From assembly GCA_015061695.1 (NCBI GenBank), contig SUWA01000018.1, positions 1 to 38,378 of the forward strand: 38,378 nucleotides of DNA, read 5' to 3'. This document shows, piece after piece, positions 23,669-32,757 of the stretch. This stretch comes from Lentisphaerota bacterium (GTDB lineage Bacteria > Verrucomicrobiota > Lentisphaeria > Victivallales > Victivallaceae). Both the position numbers and the translations under genes were made by a program. Under the pieces are notes generated by a model, which had not been told where the DNA came from, did no database searches, and saw only the letters and a list, made by a program, of their open reading frames with translations. How positions within the stretch are numbered: the first letter of the stretch is position 1; every line of letters begins with the position of its first letter.

Positions 23669-24997
23669 ATGAAAGCTCTGGGTATAGATCTTGGCACCAC
23701 CAAAGTTGCCGCTGTTATTTACGATCAAAACGATCAGGTGCTGGCCGCCGCGGGGATGGCGCATCATGCGGCAGTCCCAACTGGCGATGCCAACGCTTTT
23801 GAACAAGATGTCGAATTGATCATGCAATGCGTTGACCGGGTGGTAACTCAACTGCCGTTGGAACTGCGTCAAGAAGTTTCGGCCGTAGGCATTACCGGGC
23901 AGATGCACTCGCTGCTGCTGAAAAACCGCACTCAAGTATCGCATCTGGTAACGTGGCAGGATCACCGCTGCGGAGCAGATCTGATCGGGGATTTCAACCG
24001 GATTGCCAACCTGAAACTGCGCGAAGGTTTCGGCGGCACCACGCTGGCCCGTCTGGCCCGCAGCGGCGAGTTGCAGCAGTGGGATCAATGCGCTACGATC
24101 AGTGATTTTTTAGCGGCGGAGCTTTGCGGAAATACCTCTATTACTACTGATCCTACGCACGCCGCCAGCTGGGGTTTGTATGACCTTGATTGCAGTTGCT
24201 GGAATCTTGAAGCAGTGCAAAAGTTGAACATTGATCCGGAAATACTCCCGGAGATCCGTCCCTGCGGTGCGGTCATCGGCCGTTTAAACAAAAAATATGC
24301 TGATTTGTGGCAGCTGCCGGAAAATACTGCCATAGCCAATGCCATCGGCGACAATCAGGCCTCGATCCTCGGCACCGGCAGCGACTTTACCAACGAAATC
24401 TACCTTACTCTGGGTACCGGCGCCCAGCTTTCGCTGGTAAGTGAAAACTTTTCCGGCCAACTGCCGGAAAATATTGAAATACGTCCCTTCCCCGGCAACA
24501 GGCAGCTGCTGGTGGCCGCCCCGCTGTGCGGCGGAGCTGCGTTTGCATTTTTAGCCGATACCGTGAACTCCTTCCGGACGGCGCTGGGCGAAGCACCGCT
24601 GGATCGAAGCGTTCTGCTGGATAAACTTGACGCGCTGGGAATGGAATATCTGCAGCAAAATACCACGCCGGATATAACGATCGCACCGCACTTTTTAGGC
24701 GAGCGCCATGCGCCGGAATTGCGCGGCTCGATCAGCAACCTTACTTTGAACAACGCCACTCCGGGCGCTCTGGCCGCAGCATTGGCTTACGGGATCGTGC
24801 GCAATCTGAAAAATGGGTTCCCTGCCGGAGTATTGCAGAACCGGCGCTGCGTGATCGGTTCGGGCAACGCCGTACGGCTGGTCAAAAGCATTCAACATGC
24901 GATCAAACAGGAGTTTGCTTTGCCGCTTCAACTGGCTTCGGGGCGCGAAGAAGCTGCCAGCGGCGCGGCAAAACAGGCGCTGCAGAGCTGCAGTTGA
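23669..24997 (+). CDS. FGGY-family carbohydrate kinase, sedoheptulokinase-like
   Basis: A 442-residue FGGY kinase. The N-terminal phosphate motif is GIDLGTTKVAAVIYD (5-19), then GITGQMHS, LVTWQDHRC, THAASWGLYD with a following WNLE, IGDNQASILG and LTLGTGAQLS. TWQDxRC, AASWG and GDxQAS are the pattern I associate with sedoheptulokinase rather than xylulo-, glycero- or rhamnulokinase. It should phosphorylate a ketose or polyol. One base separates it from the activase gene (GAGG about ten bases before the ATG). It is the last gene of the unit led by the glycyl radical enzyme, so enzyme and kinase probably act on one pathway. The exact substrate is inference. Confidence 0.85.
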   Translation: MKALGIDLGTTKVAAVIYDQNDQVLAAAGMAHHAAVPTGDANAFEQDVELIMQCVDRVVTQLPLELRQEVSAVGITGQMHSLLLKNRTQVSHLVTWQDHRCGADLIGDFNRIANLKLREGFGGTTLARLARSGELQQWDQCATISDFLAAELCGNTSITTDPTHAASWGLYDLDCSCWNLEAVQKLNIDPEILPEIRPCGAVIGRLNKKYADLWQLPENTAIANAIGDNQASILGTGSDFTNEIYLTLGTGAQLSLVSENFSGQLPENIEIRPFPGNRQLLVAAPLCGGAAFAFLADTVNSFRTALGEAPLDRSVLLDKLDALGMEYLQQNTTPDITIAPHFLGERHAPELRGSISNLTLNNATPGALAAALAYGIVRNLKNGFPAGVLQNRRCVIGSGNAVRLVKSIQHAIKQEFALPLQLASGREEAASGAAKQALQSCS

Positions 24998-25033
24998 TTG
25001 CCCGGCCGGATAAAATCGTTGGTTTTCAGGGTG

Positions 25034-25096
25034 TGCGATTTGTATTTTTGATGAGATATGCTAATTTTATTAAACGATAACTTTTTGTAAATCGCA
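25034..25096 (+). promoter_or_regulatory. Putative promoter with flanking inverted repeat before the GH43-like gene
   Basis: TTGTAT (25040-25045), 16 bases and TAATTT (25062-25067) with an extended TGC before the -10 box form a plausible promoter. An 8-bp inverted repeat, TGCGATTT (25034-25041) and AAATCGCA (25089-25096), brackets it and may be an operator pair or an RNA stem. The 143-bp gap after the kinase gene holds no recognisable terminator. Confidence 0.4.
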
Positions 25097-25140
25097 GCTA
25101 TTCCGGAGTAAAGATCCCGGGATCATCAACGAGGTAAAAT

Positions 25141-26571
25141 ATGACGTTACAGAACGATGTTTACTGCAATCCGGCCAATCTGCCGGATCTGCCCGTGGGT
25201 ATGGATCGCATCTACCGCGGCTGGCAAACCCACGGTTATACCAATAAACCCGGTGATTACCGGGAAGTTGCCGATCCGGAAGTTCTGCCGTTTGAAGGCA
25301 AATACTACGCCTATATGTCATGCCGTCAGGTCTATGTATCAAGCGATCTGGTCAATTGGGAATACTGCCCGATCGAAATTGATTCGCCATTAGGCTATGC
25401 CCCATGCGTTACACGTTGCGGCAAAAATATTTACATAACCAGTTCCATCCGCCACGGCGAAAAAACCGCCCGTATTTATGCGGCTGAACACCCGCTGGGG
25501 CCGTTCAAAACGCTGGGCGCGCCCAAAGATAAAAACGGCAAAGTGATCGAAGATTTTCTGGATCCGGCGCTGTTTACTGATGATGACGGCCGCGTTTACC
25601 TTTACTGGGGATACGCTCCGCTTGGCGGCGGCATTTACGGCATGGAAGTCGATCCGGAACACCCCGATCGCGGCATCAGCGACATTGTAAAACTTTTTGA
25701 GCTGGACAGCCGCAACGAGTGGGAGCATTTCGGTGCCCACGGCGAAGTAACCGATTTTGGCTGGGATGAAGGCTGCTCCATGTACAAACGCAACAATGTA
25801 TACTATTTGCAGTATGCCTCCTGCGGGACCCGTTTCCCCGGCTATGCCATTGGCGTATACATGCTCGATGCTCCGCTGGGCCCGGTCAAAAAACCCGCCA
25901 CACTGCTCTGCCGCAACCGGCATGGCATCGTTTGCGGAACCGGCCACGGCGGTATGTTCACCGGCCCCGGGGGCAAGACGTTCCAGGGCTACAGCGTGCT
26001 GGTTCACCGGTTGCACAACTTTGAGCGCCGCATCGGTTTTGATCCGGTGGAGTTTGACGAAAACAATGTGCCGCATGTAAAAATCACCGACACTCCGCAA
26101 TCGACCGTATCCGGCGATCTCGGACTGGTCAACGCCGCCGCGTGGAAAAGCGCCAGGGCTTCCAGCAGCCAGCTCAATACCATGCCGCTGTTGGCGCTGG
26201 ATGAAGTACCGCACACGGCATGGTTTCCGGAAGTTACCGACGATGAACCGCTGTTTACGGTCGATCTGGAGCGCGATTTTGAGATCCACGGCATCCGCAT
26301 AGTCTGGGCAGAGTACAACGCCGATCTGGATAACGGGATTAATTATGCGCCCAAACTTTATCAGATAAGATTCGCCGATGATAGCGGTCAATGGTTGGAT
26401 TTTATGATCGACAAAAGCTGCAACAACAAAGATTTGCAAATCGAGTTTCTGAATTTTGCGCCGGTCAAAGCCCGCAAAGTCGAACTCAAGATCCTGCGCC
26501 AGAATAAGCCGCTGATCTATGGCTTGAGCGATCTGGCGGTCTTTGTAAAACCGCGCAAACTCTACTCATAA
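25141..26571 (+). CDS. GH43-like five-bladed propeller glycoside hydrolase with C-terminal sugar-binding-like domain
   Basis: A 476-residue protein. The propeller covers roughly residues 30-320 and shows the GH43-type triad: D45 (VADPEVLPFEGKYYAYMS), D141 (DFLDPALFTDDDGRVYLYWG) and E210 (WDEGCSMYKRNNVYYLQYA). Residues from about 340 resemble a discoidin (F5/8 C) module (AWKSARASSS, DEVPHTAWFP, FTVDLERDFEIHGIRIVW). There is no signal peptide, so it acts inside the cell. GAGG lies six bases before the ATG. It follows the kinase gene and may release the sugar that feeds the glycyl radical enzyme and kinase. It precedes cdaA by only 20 bp. Confidence 0.83.
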   Translation: MTLQNDVYCNPANLPDLPVGMDRIYRGWQTHGYTNKPGDYREVADPEVLPFEGKYYAYMSCRQVYVSSDLVNWEYCPIEIDSPLGYAPCVTRCGKNIYITSSIRHGEKTARIYAAEHPLGPFKTLGAPKDKNGKVIEDFLDPALFTDDDGRVYLYWGYAPLGGGIYGMEVDPEHPDRGISDIVKLFELDSRNEWEHFGAHGEVTDFGWDEGCSMYKRNNVYYLQYASCGTRFPGYAIGVYMLDAPLGPVKKPATLLCRNRHGIVCGTGHGGMFTGPGGKTFQGYSVLVHRLHNFERRIGFDPVEFDENNVPHVKITDTPQSTVSGDLGLVNAAAWKSARASSSQLNTMPLLALDEVPHTAWFPEVTDDEPLFTVDLERDFEIHGIRIVWAEYNADLDNGINYAPKLYQIRFADDSGQWLDFMIDKSCNNKDLQIEFLNFAPVKARKVELKILRQNKPLIYGLSDLAVFVKPRKLYS

Positions 26572-26591
26572 GCCTTGGAGATTTCCGGAAT

Positions 26592-27470
26592 ATGGACTGG
26601 AACCTGGTCTGGATAACTTTGCTGGATTGCCTGCGGATATGTGTGGAGTTCCTGCTGATAGCTTTTGTGATCTACAAAATTCTTTACTACTTGCGCGGAA
26701 CCCGTGCAGCCAACGTGCTGGCCGGATTGGTAGTGGCGTTTCTGGCATTGTCGATCATCGCCAACAGCTTGGGATTCACCGTACTGCGCTGGCTTCTGGA
26801 CAACTTTTTGAGTTTGATGGCATTTACGATTATTGTAGTGTTTCAGCCGGAACTGCGCCGGGCTTTTGCCCAGCTGGGCAGTTTTACGCTCTTTCAGCAC
26901 AACCGTAAACGCGAAACTATCAACGAACTGGTTCAGGCGGTAACAGCCATGGCCTCGCGCAAGACCGGTGCGATCATCGTTATCGAACGGCGCATCGGGA
27001 TGCGGGCCATTGTGGAAGATGCCGTAAAACTGGACTGCAAGCTCAACAATCTGCTGATCCAATCCATATTTTACCCCAATTCGCCGCTGCATGACGGGGC
27101 AGTCATCATCCGCGAAGGCCGGATCGTGGCGGCCCGGGCGATCCTGCCGTTGTCGCGGGATGCCAACTTGTCGCGTACTATGGGTACACGCCACCGTGCT
27201 GCGCTGGGGATCACCGAAGAAACCGACGCCGCCGTGGTGATCGTCAGCGAAGAAACCGGCAGTATAAGCATTGCCTGCCGCGGAGCAATGATGAAAGGAC
27301 TTTCTGAAAAAAATCTGGAAAACGAACTGGAAAAACTGATGATGAATTCAGACCGCAGTTCCGAATCACTGACCGATATACTTGACTCCGGCGATGAGCG
27401 GGAACGGGCGGTAAAGTTCCATGACGACGAAGATCCGCTCCCAACTCCATCCACGCGAAAGGAACGGTAA
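26592..27470 (+). CDS. cdaA: Diadenylate cyclase CdaA (c-di-AMP synthase)
   Basis: A 292-residue membrane-anchored DAC-domain protein that makes c-di-AMP from two ATP. Three N-terminal membrane helices occupy about residues 5-32, 39-60 and 66-84. The catalytic domain carries VFQPELRR, the DGA motif at 168-170 in LHDGAVII, and GTRHRAALG with the RHR motif at 200-202. The C-terminal tail is acidic and charged. cdaR follows after three bases, the standard arrangement. The start lies 20 bp behind the GH43-like gene with CGGA upstream, so it may be partly co-transcribed with that gene. Confidence 0.93.
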   Translation: MDWNLVWITLLDCLRICVEFLLIAFVIYKILYYLRGTRAANVLAGLVVAFLALSIIANSLGFTVLRWLLDNFLSLMAFTIIVVFQPELRRAFAQLGSFTLFQHNRKRETINELVQAVTAMASRKTGAIIVIERRIGMRAIVEDAVKLDCKLNNLLIQSIFYPNSPLHDGAVIIREGRIVAARAILPLSRDANLSRTMGTRHRAALGITEETDAAVVIVSEETGSISIACRGAMMKGLSEKNLENELEKLMMNSDRSSESLTDILDSGDERERAVKFHDDEDPLPTPSTRKER

Positions 27471-27473
27471 AAT

Positions 27474-28538
27474 ATGCAATCAGGCAACCGCAGAAACTTT
27501 ATTGTTGACTTTTTCCGGCACGACTTCTGGCGTAAACTGGTAGCATTTTTTCTGACCATGCTGCTCTATTTGTCGATCGCCCCGCGAACCGGCGAAAAGT
27601 ACGAAAAAACTTTTCATAACATACCGGTCAATATCGAAATGCCATCCAATATAGCCTTGAGCGGCCACGAAGTACCCAAAGTCAATATAACTCTCTCCGG
27701 CAATAACAAAAAACTGGATAAGCTCGATCCAAGTACTTTGAACATCCGGGCGGTCGTCCATCAGGAAAGGATCATTCCCGGAGAACCATATACGCTGCAC
27801 CTGCAGTCGGAAAATGTAAAAAATCTGCCTTTCGGAGTCCGGGTATCATCCTTTTCGCCCCGCGAACTGACTCTGGAACTGGATCAGATCACCCGTAAAG
27901 ATGTCAACATCCACCCGAATTATGATTACACTGGCAGTTTCAGCCGCAATTACTATGTAAGCGACCTATCGCTCTCTCCGCAGGTAATAACTCTGACCGG
28001 GCCGGAAAAAATGCTGAAAGACATCAAAGTTGTTACCACCAAACCGATTCCATTGGGCGATAAATTGCGGGATGGCACATACCGTTATGATTGCTATCTG
28101 GATCTCCCCCGGGGGATACGCGTTTCCGACTCCGATTCCGACCCCATGGTAGCGGCCTATATTACAATCGTATCTCACACTTTTGTTGAAACCAAAAATG
28201 TGAAGGTCAACGTAGTTCTCCCCCCTTCTTCCCAAAACATAACCGCCGGAATTACAGGCGAAAAGAAAGAGGTGGAAATTACCTTGCAAGGTCCGCGGCG
28301 CGATATGGAAATCCTGGACGAAGAAGATAAAAATATCTCGGCTTCAGTAATTATCCCCCCCGATCTGCCGGCAGGCGAATATGACCTGCCGGTAGAGATC
28401 AATGTACCGCAAGACTTGAATAACAAACCGATAAGCATACATGGACCGCGCCCGGATTCGGTAAGGGTAAAAGTCAGTATTACCCCAAATCAGGAAAAAA
28501 CAGATGAGTCGAAACATTCCCAATCAACCAGGCGTTGA
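27474..28538 (+). CDS. cdaR: YbbR-domain protein, CdaA regulator CdaR
   Basis: A 354-residue protein with one N-terminal transmembrane helix (residues 17-35, FWRKLVAFFLTMLLYLSIAP) and three to four extracytoplasmic YbbR-type repeats, recognisable from recurrent stretches such as KVNITLSGNNKKLDKLD, VITLTGPEKMLKDI and EVEITLQGPRRDMEIL. CdaR binds CdaA and tunes c-di-AMP synthesis from outside the membrane. It begins three bases after cdaA. Its last 35 bases overlap the start of the next methyltransferase gene in another frame, which suggests translational coupling. Confidence 0.88.
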   Translation: MQSGNRRNFIVDFFRHDFWRKLVAFFLTMLLYLSIAPRTGEKYEKTFHNIPVNIEMPSNIALSGHEVPKVNITLSGNNKKLDKLDPSTLNIRAVVHQERIIPGEPYTLHLQSENVKNLPFGVRVSSFSPRELTLELDQITRKDVNIHPNYDYTGSFSRNYYVSDLSLSPQVITLTGPEKMLKDIKVVTTKPIPLGDKLRDGTYRYDCYLDLPRGIRVSDSDSDPMVAAYITIVSHTFVETKNVKVNVVLPPSSQNITAGITGEKKEVEITLQGPRRDMEILDEEDKNISASVIIPPDLPAGEYDLPVEINVPQDLNNKPISIHGPRPDSVRVKVSITPNQEKTDESKHSQSTRR

Positions 28539-29886
28539 CAGCAGACACTTGCATACCCAGTTGCGCAATCTGCGGAAAATATTTGATAACGCTATCGAAG
28601 AAGTGCTGGGCAACCGGCGGGCGCTGGACCGTTTTTTAAGCTCGTATTGGCGCGAAAACCGTCAGTTCGGCTCCCGCGACCGCCGTTTGTTCAGCGAAAG
28701 TTTGTTTGCGTTTTTCCGTTTCTACGGCTGGCTGACGCGGTTGATCACGGCAGAAGAACAGCAGGCGCTGACTGCCGGCAGCAGCCGCAATTTGAGCGGC
28801 AAAACGGTCGGCACGCTGCTGGCCGGAGCCTGGGTGCTGGAAAATCTGCCGCCGGAACCGGCTCATCATATATTGACCGGAGAATTGTCGCTGCCGCGCA
28901 TACCCGATCCGGAAAAACTCTTTGACCCGGCCCAGGAATGGCGTTTGCAAAGATTTGCCAACTGGGTGCAAAAACTCACGGGACAGCCGTTTGAACATCC
29001 GCCATGGGAGCTGCTGCAAAGTTTTTGGAGCAGAGAGTTTTTGCAGGAAATGCCGGATAAAGCGGCTTATTTCCGTTCGCTGGCGGTACGTCCGCCGCTT
29101 TGGCTGCGGGTGCAGAATTCGCCGGTCGACAGCGTAATCAAAGAGCTTTCCGGAGCCGGGTTGAGTGTGCGTAAACACCGCACGATGCCCAAAGCACTGG
29201 CCATTACGGCCGGGTCGGTCAATTTGTACACGCTGCCAACTTACCGCGAAGGGCGTATCGAAGTACAGGATCTGGCTTCGCAGGTGATCGCCAATGTTTG
29301 TGCGCCGCGCCCCGGGGAACGCTGGTGGGACTGCTGTGCCGGAGCCGGCGGCAAAACGCTGGCGTTGGCCGAACTCATGCAGCGCACCGGCAAAGTCGTT
29401 GCCGGCGATATACGCAGTTACAAACTCGAAGATCTGAAAAAACGCGCCCGCCGCAGTGCATTCCCCAATATTGAATGCCGCCCATGGGACGGCAACAAAG
29501 TCCCTCCCCGCCGCAGCAGCAAATTTGACGGCATATTGATCGATGCGCCCTGTTCCTGTTCCGGAGTCTGGCGGCGCAATCCCGACGGGCGCTGGAACAC
29601 CTCGCCGGAAGAAGTCCGGGAAATCAACCTTGTGCAGTTCAAAGTATTGGAAAATGTGTTGAATGCCCTGCGCCCCAACGGAGTGCTGATTTACGCGACC
29701 TGTTCGGCGTTTGAAATGGAAAATGCCGCAGTCATCCGGGATTTTCTGGCCCGCCACAGCGAGTTTGAACTGGAAAGTTTTGCCAATCCGCTGACCGGAG
29801 AACTTTGCAGTGGTATGCTGCAGATCACCGGCGCGGCCGAAAATTGCGACAGCATGTTTGTGGCCAGACTGCGTAAAAAGTCCTGA
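28504..29886 (+). CDS. RsmB/NOP-family RNA m5C methyltransferase
   Basis: A 460-residue SAM-dependent RNA cytosine-5 methyltransferase. An N-terminal helical part of about 150 residues precedes the catalytic domain: WWDCCAGAGGKTLALAEL (SAM motif I), LIDAPCSCSGVWRRNPDGRW with one catalytic Cys, and IYATCSAFEMENAAV with the other. The N-terminus is not a clear NusB domain, in contrast to the second family member at 32758. The ATG lies inside the end of cdaR, with AGGA about eight bases upstream. The target, rRNA or tRNA, is not evident. Confidence 0.87.
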   Translation: MSRNIPNQPGVDSRHLHTQLRNLRKIFDNAIEEVLGNRRALDRFLSSYWRENRQFGSRDRRLFSESLFAFFRFYGWLTRLITAEEQQALTAGSSRNLSGKTVGTLLAGAWVLENLPPEPAHHILTGELSLPRIPDPEKLFDPAQEWRLQRFANWVQKLTGQPFEHPPWELLQSFWSREFLQEMPDKAAYFRSLAVRPPLWLRVQNSPVDSVIKELSGAGLSVRKHRTMPKALAITAGSVNLYTLPTYREGRIEVQDLASQVIANVCAPRPGERWWDCCAGAGGKTLALAELMQRTGKVVAGDIRSYKLEDLKKRARRSAFPNIECRPWDGNKVPPRRSSKFDGILIDAPCSCSGVWRRNPDGRWNTSPEEVREINLVQFKVLENVLNALRPNGVLIYATCSAFEMENAAVIRDFLARHSEFELESFANPLTGELCSGMLQITGAAENCDSMFVARLRKKS

Positions 29887-29916
29887 CTTTGCCGACGGCA
29901 AGCAGCCGTTTGATCT

Positions 29917-31134
29917 TCAGCGTACCCGCCAGCGGCGCGGATCGACATTGCGGGGATGAAACACCGACCGGTCCGGCATGGCGCCCAGCATACTGTTGAA
30001 GTCAGCCAGCCAGAGCTGACCGGCCGGACTCAAAATCCACTGATGATAATCTTTGAGGTGCAAACCCATGCACAAAAGGTACTCGTTATAGCAATTTATC
30101 CATTCGCGATCGCCATCGCCAGGCGTGGTACATTCTGCGGGGACCTCCGGATAATACAGCGTGCCGTCCGGAGCCAGTGCCGCCACCGGTATGTGCGGAA
30201 CTTGCAAAAGCGACAGATAAAACGAAAACAACATCTGTTCCAGCGCAGCCTCAAACGCCAACCGGGTGGTGCGGTATTTGCCCTTGGCCGCCAGCGAAGG
30301 GTCAAAGAGATTGCGCCGCAGTTTATCGCGCTGCACCAGCAACACACTGTTGCCGTAATGGACAAACCCGGAAAATTTGGCATATCCGCTCAAAAACTGC
30401 CGCACCCGCCGCGACCAGTCATGCCGGGTGCGTTCCATATCGCCAATGAGTTTTCCGCGGATCACTTCGCCGGCCATACTTTCGCTGACTCCGGCAATAT
30501 TGTAAAACATTTCCACCATATCCTGCGGGCGCACAGCTGAACGCAACTCGCACAATATCCGCAGCATTTCGGCCTTGCCGCGCAAGTTGCGCGTTTTACC
30601 CAAACCTACATTATGCAGATCCACCAGCGCAAACTCTCCCCGCGAAGGCGAATAGAGTATATTGCCCAGATGAAAATCCCCGTGTTGCAGCGGAGAATCA
30701 ACTACATAACGCAGAAAATCAGATAACTGCCGCAGAAAAAGCGCCGTATCCTGCTGGGAGTAGATCAACTGATACCAGTAGTTGAGCGCATCGGCCGCAT
30801 CATTCTGCCACGCTTCAGTGATCAGCGCAGTGTAATGCCCGGATCGCCCCCAGCCCAGATGTTTGACTACCGGAACACCGCAGTCGGCAAGTTTGCAATA
30901 ACTGTTGTACTCCTGCCGGGCCGCCGGCGCAAGCTGACTTTTCAAACGTAAACTGCCGGATACTTTGATGAAAAGTTCTTCCCACCGGTAAACCGCGCGG
31001 CTGTCGGTAGCTTTAACGCATACAAGTTCGTCGGCCGGAGCCTCTCCGGCCAGACGCTCCGCCACCTCCGCCGGCAAGTAATGCCAGCGCCACTTGTGCC
31101 GGGTAAAATCAAAATGCCGCGGATCAATGCTCAT
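29917..31134 (-). CDS. WaaP/Kdo-kinase-like lipopolysaccharide kinase family protein
   Basis: A 405-residue protein with a eukaryotic-type kinase fold. LFIKVSG (near residue 55) carries the nucleotide-binding Lys, QHGDFHLGNILY is the catalytic HGDxHxxN loop, and FALVDLHNVGLGKT holds the metal-binding Asp. This set is typical of LPS core sugar kinases (WaaP, KdkA, InaA). The C-terminal 150 residues (LLVQRDKLRRNLFDPS, LYYPEVPAECTTPGDGDREW) look like an added region I do not recognise. It likely phosphorylates an LPS inner-core sugar at the inner membrane. It overlaps rsmD by 11 bases and converges on the upstream methyltransferase gene. Confidence 0.75.
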   Translation of the reverse strand: MSIDPRHFDFTRHKWRWHYLPAEVAERLAGEAPADELVCVKATDSRAVYRWEELFIKVSGSLRLKSQLAPAARQEYNSYCKLADCGVPVVKHLGWGRSGHYTALITEAWQNDAADALNYWYQLIYSQQDTALFLRQLSDFLRYVVDSPLQHGDFHLGNILYSPSRGEFALVDLHNVGLGKTRNLRGKAEMLRILCELRSAVRPQDMVEMFYNIAGVSESMAGEVIRGKLIGDMERTRHDWSRRVRQFLSGYAKFSGFVHYGNSVLLVQRDKLRRNLFDPSLAAKGKYRTTRLAFEAALEQMLFSFYLSLLQVPHIPVAALAPDGTLYYPEVPAECTTPGDGDREWINCYNEYLLCMGLHLKDYHQWILSPAGQLWLADFNSMLGAMPDRSVFHPRNVDPRRWRVR

Positions 31135-31720
31135 CGTTCACGCTCCCGGCCACCCGGCAGAAAAGGAAATCGCTGCTGCCGAGATGTTTTACCCGACTTT
31201 CCAGACGGTCATTGAGTTCAAATACCCGCTGAAACAGCGCCCGGTCTTCAACCGTATCGGGCATTTCCCAAATCACCAGCGAATTGCACCACAAATCCAA
31301 GACGGCATCATTTTGGAGCAGTTCCAGGAGATAACCGGCCGATTCAGCATACGGCGGATCAAAAAACCATATATCGCAACTGCCGATGTTCAACAGCGCT
31401 CCGGCAATGGCTTTGCGTCCGATCAGCTCAATGGGAACTTCCACTCCGGCCCGGCGCAGTTTGGCGATGTTGCGTTCAATAAATTTCACATGCCGCGGAT
31501 TGCCTTCCAGCAAAACGACTTCGCCGGCGCCGCGGCTGGCGGCTTCCAACCCGATCGCGCCGGAACCGGCAAAAATATCTGCAAAACGCATTCCGTTCAG
31601 CGGCCCCAGACTGCTGAAAAGCGCTTCGCGGGAGCGGCCGGAGGTGGGCCGCATGGCACGGTCATCGGGGGTATCAAGCATAATGCCCCGGGCCAGACCG
31701 GATATGATTTTCAGGCTCAT
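31124..31720 (-). CDS. rsmD: 16S rRNA m2G966 methyltransferase RsmD
   Basis: A 198-residue methyltransferase. It starts MSLKIISGLARGIML (the typical RsmD N-terminus), has RPTSGRSREALFSSL, the SAM motif DIFAGSGAIGLEAASRGA and the catalytic FFDPPYAE. It methylates G966 of 16S rRNA. The ATG at 31720 is preceded by AGGAGA; a longer frame to 31738 has no such support. The end overlaps the WaaP-like kinase start by 11 bases. Divergent from prmA. Confidence 0.93.
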   Translation of the reverse strand: MSLKIISGLARGIMLDTPDDRAMRPTSGRSREALFSSLGPLNGMRFADIFAGSGAIGLEAASRGAGEVVLLEGNPRHVKFIERNIAKLRRAGVEVPIELIGRKAIAGALLNIGSCDIWFFDPPYAESAGYLLELLQNDAVLDLWCNSLVIWEMPDTVEDRALFQRVFELNDRLESRVKHLGSSDFLFCRVAGSVNDEH

Positions 31721-31765
31721 AAACTCTCCTGATCGCAAAAAATATGAAAAAAACTGCTTTTTTAT

Positions 31766-31816
31766 AATATAGCATACATTACAAAGATTTTACAATCTGC
31801 TTTTTGCATGTATATT
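31766..31816. promoter_or_regulatory. Divergent promoters of rsmD and prmA
   Basis: Plus strand: TTTACA (31789-31794), 16 bases, TATATT (31811-31816), 32 bases before the prmA ATG. Minus strand: TTGTAA (31790-31795), 18 bases, TATATT (31766-31771). The -35 boxes lie on each other. The plus promoter shares TCTGCT-N2-TTGCATGTA with the putative promoter before the hexosamine kinase gene. Confidence 0.5.
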
Positions 31817-31848
31817 AAGAAAAAATGTGAAAATCAAGGATTTTTTCT

Positions 31849-32742
31849 ATGAGCAATATAAGCGACAAATTGTACTGCGTCAAATTGACCGACTATACAG
31901 CCAACCCGGATTTGACTTTTGAACTTTTAAGCTCGCTGGAAACCTACTTCAGCAGTTACGAAGACCGCGAGTCCGGCGCCATGTATCTGGTAGCGTATTC
32001 CGAAACACCCGAAGGCGGCCGCGAACTGGCCGAACGCATCAACGCATGTCTGCCGTTCTGGAGCGAAGCCGGAGCGATCTTCAGCGATGTGGAAGAGTTT
32101 GAACTTGCCCGCGAAGAGTGGAGCGAAGTGTGGAAAAAATATTTCCACATCATCCACATTGCCGACAATCTGGTTATCCGGCCCAGCTGGCTGAAATATA
32201 CTCCGCAGCCCGGTCAGGCGGTGGTCAATATTGATCCGGGCATGAGTTTCGGCACCGGCCAGCACGCCACCACCGCGTATTGTCTGAAAGTTCTGGCGCA
32301 GAATGCCCAAAAACAAGAGTACAAAAGTGTTCTCGATGCCGGGTGCGGCTCCGGAATTCTGGCCATTGCGGCCAAACTGCTGGGCTATGCACCGGTAACG
32401 GCATACGATTATGACCCCGATTGCGTAAGTGTTACGCTGGAAAACATGCAGTGCAACGATCTTACCACCCAAGATATCGACCTCTTTGCCGCGGATGCCA
32501 CAACTTACGCTGCACCGCAGGAATTTGACTTGGCCTGTGTAAATATTTTAAGCCCCATACTTTGCGCCCATGCACCGCGCATCATTTCGTGGGTGCGCAA
32601 AGATGGCTTGCTGGCGCTGGCGGGCATTCTCTCGCAGGATTTTGATAATTTAAGCGAAATTTTCACCGCTGCCGGCGCGGTGGAACTGGATCGCTTTACC
32701 GAAAAAGAGTGGACCAGCGGGCTTTTCCGCCGCGTCAGATAA
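31849..32742 (+). CDS. prmA: Ribosomal protein L11 methyltransferase PrmA
   Basis: A 297-residue SAM-dependent methyltransferase. The N-terminal substrate-recognition domain includes EEWSEVWKKYFHI. The catalytic domain shows FGTGQHATTAYCLKVL, LDAGCGSGILAIAAKLLG (motif I), CVNILSPILCAHAPRI (PrmA-type NxxxxxL motif) and KEWTSGLFRR at the end. PrmA trimethylates L11. AAGGA precedes the ATG. First of five closely spaced plus-strand genes, with the rsmB gene 15 bp downstream. Confidence 0.92.
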   Translation: MSNISDKLYCVKLTDYTANPDLTFELLSSLETYFSSYEDRESGAMYLVAYSETPEGGRELAERINACLPFWSEAGAIFSDVEEFELAREEWSEVWKKYFHIIHIADNLVIRPSWLKYTPQPGQAVVNIDPGMSFGTGQHATTAYCLKVLAQNAQKQEYKSVLDAGCGSGILAIAAKLLGYAPVTAYDYDPDCVSVTLENMQCNDLTTQDIDLFAADATTYAAPQEFDLACVNILSPILCAHAPRIISWVRKDGLLALAGILSQDFDNLSEIFTAAGAVELDRFTEKEWTSGLFRRVR

Positions 32743-32757
32743 AGCAATAGCTGAACC

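Noticed and set aside
25042-25140. Riboswitch in the leader of the GH43-like gene
   Set aside because: Only one weak long-range stem was found and no known aptamer pattern.
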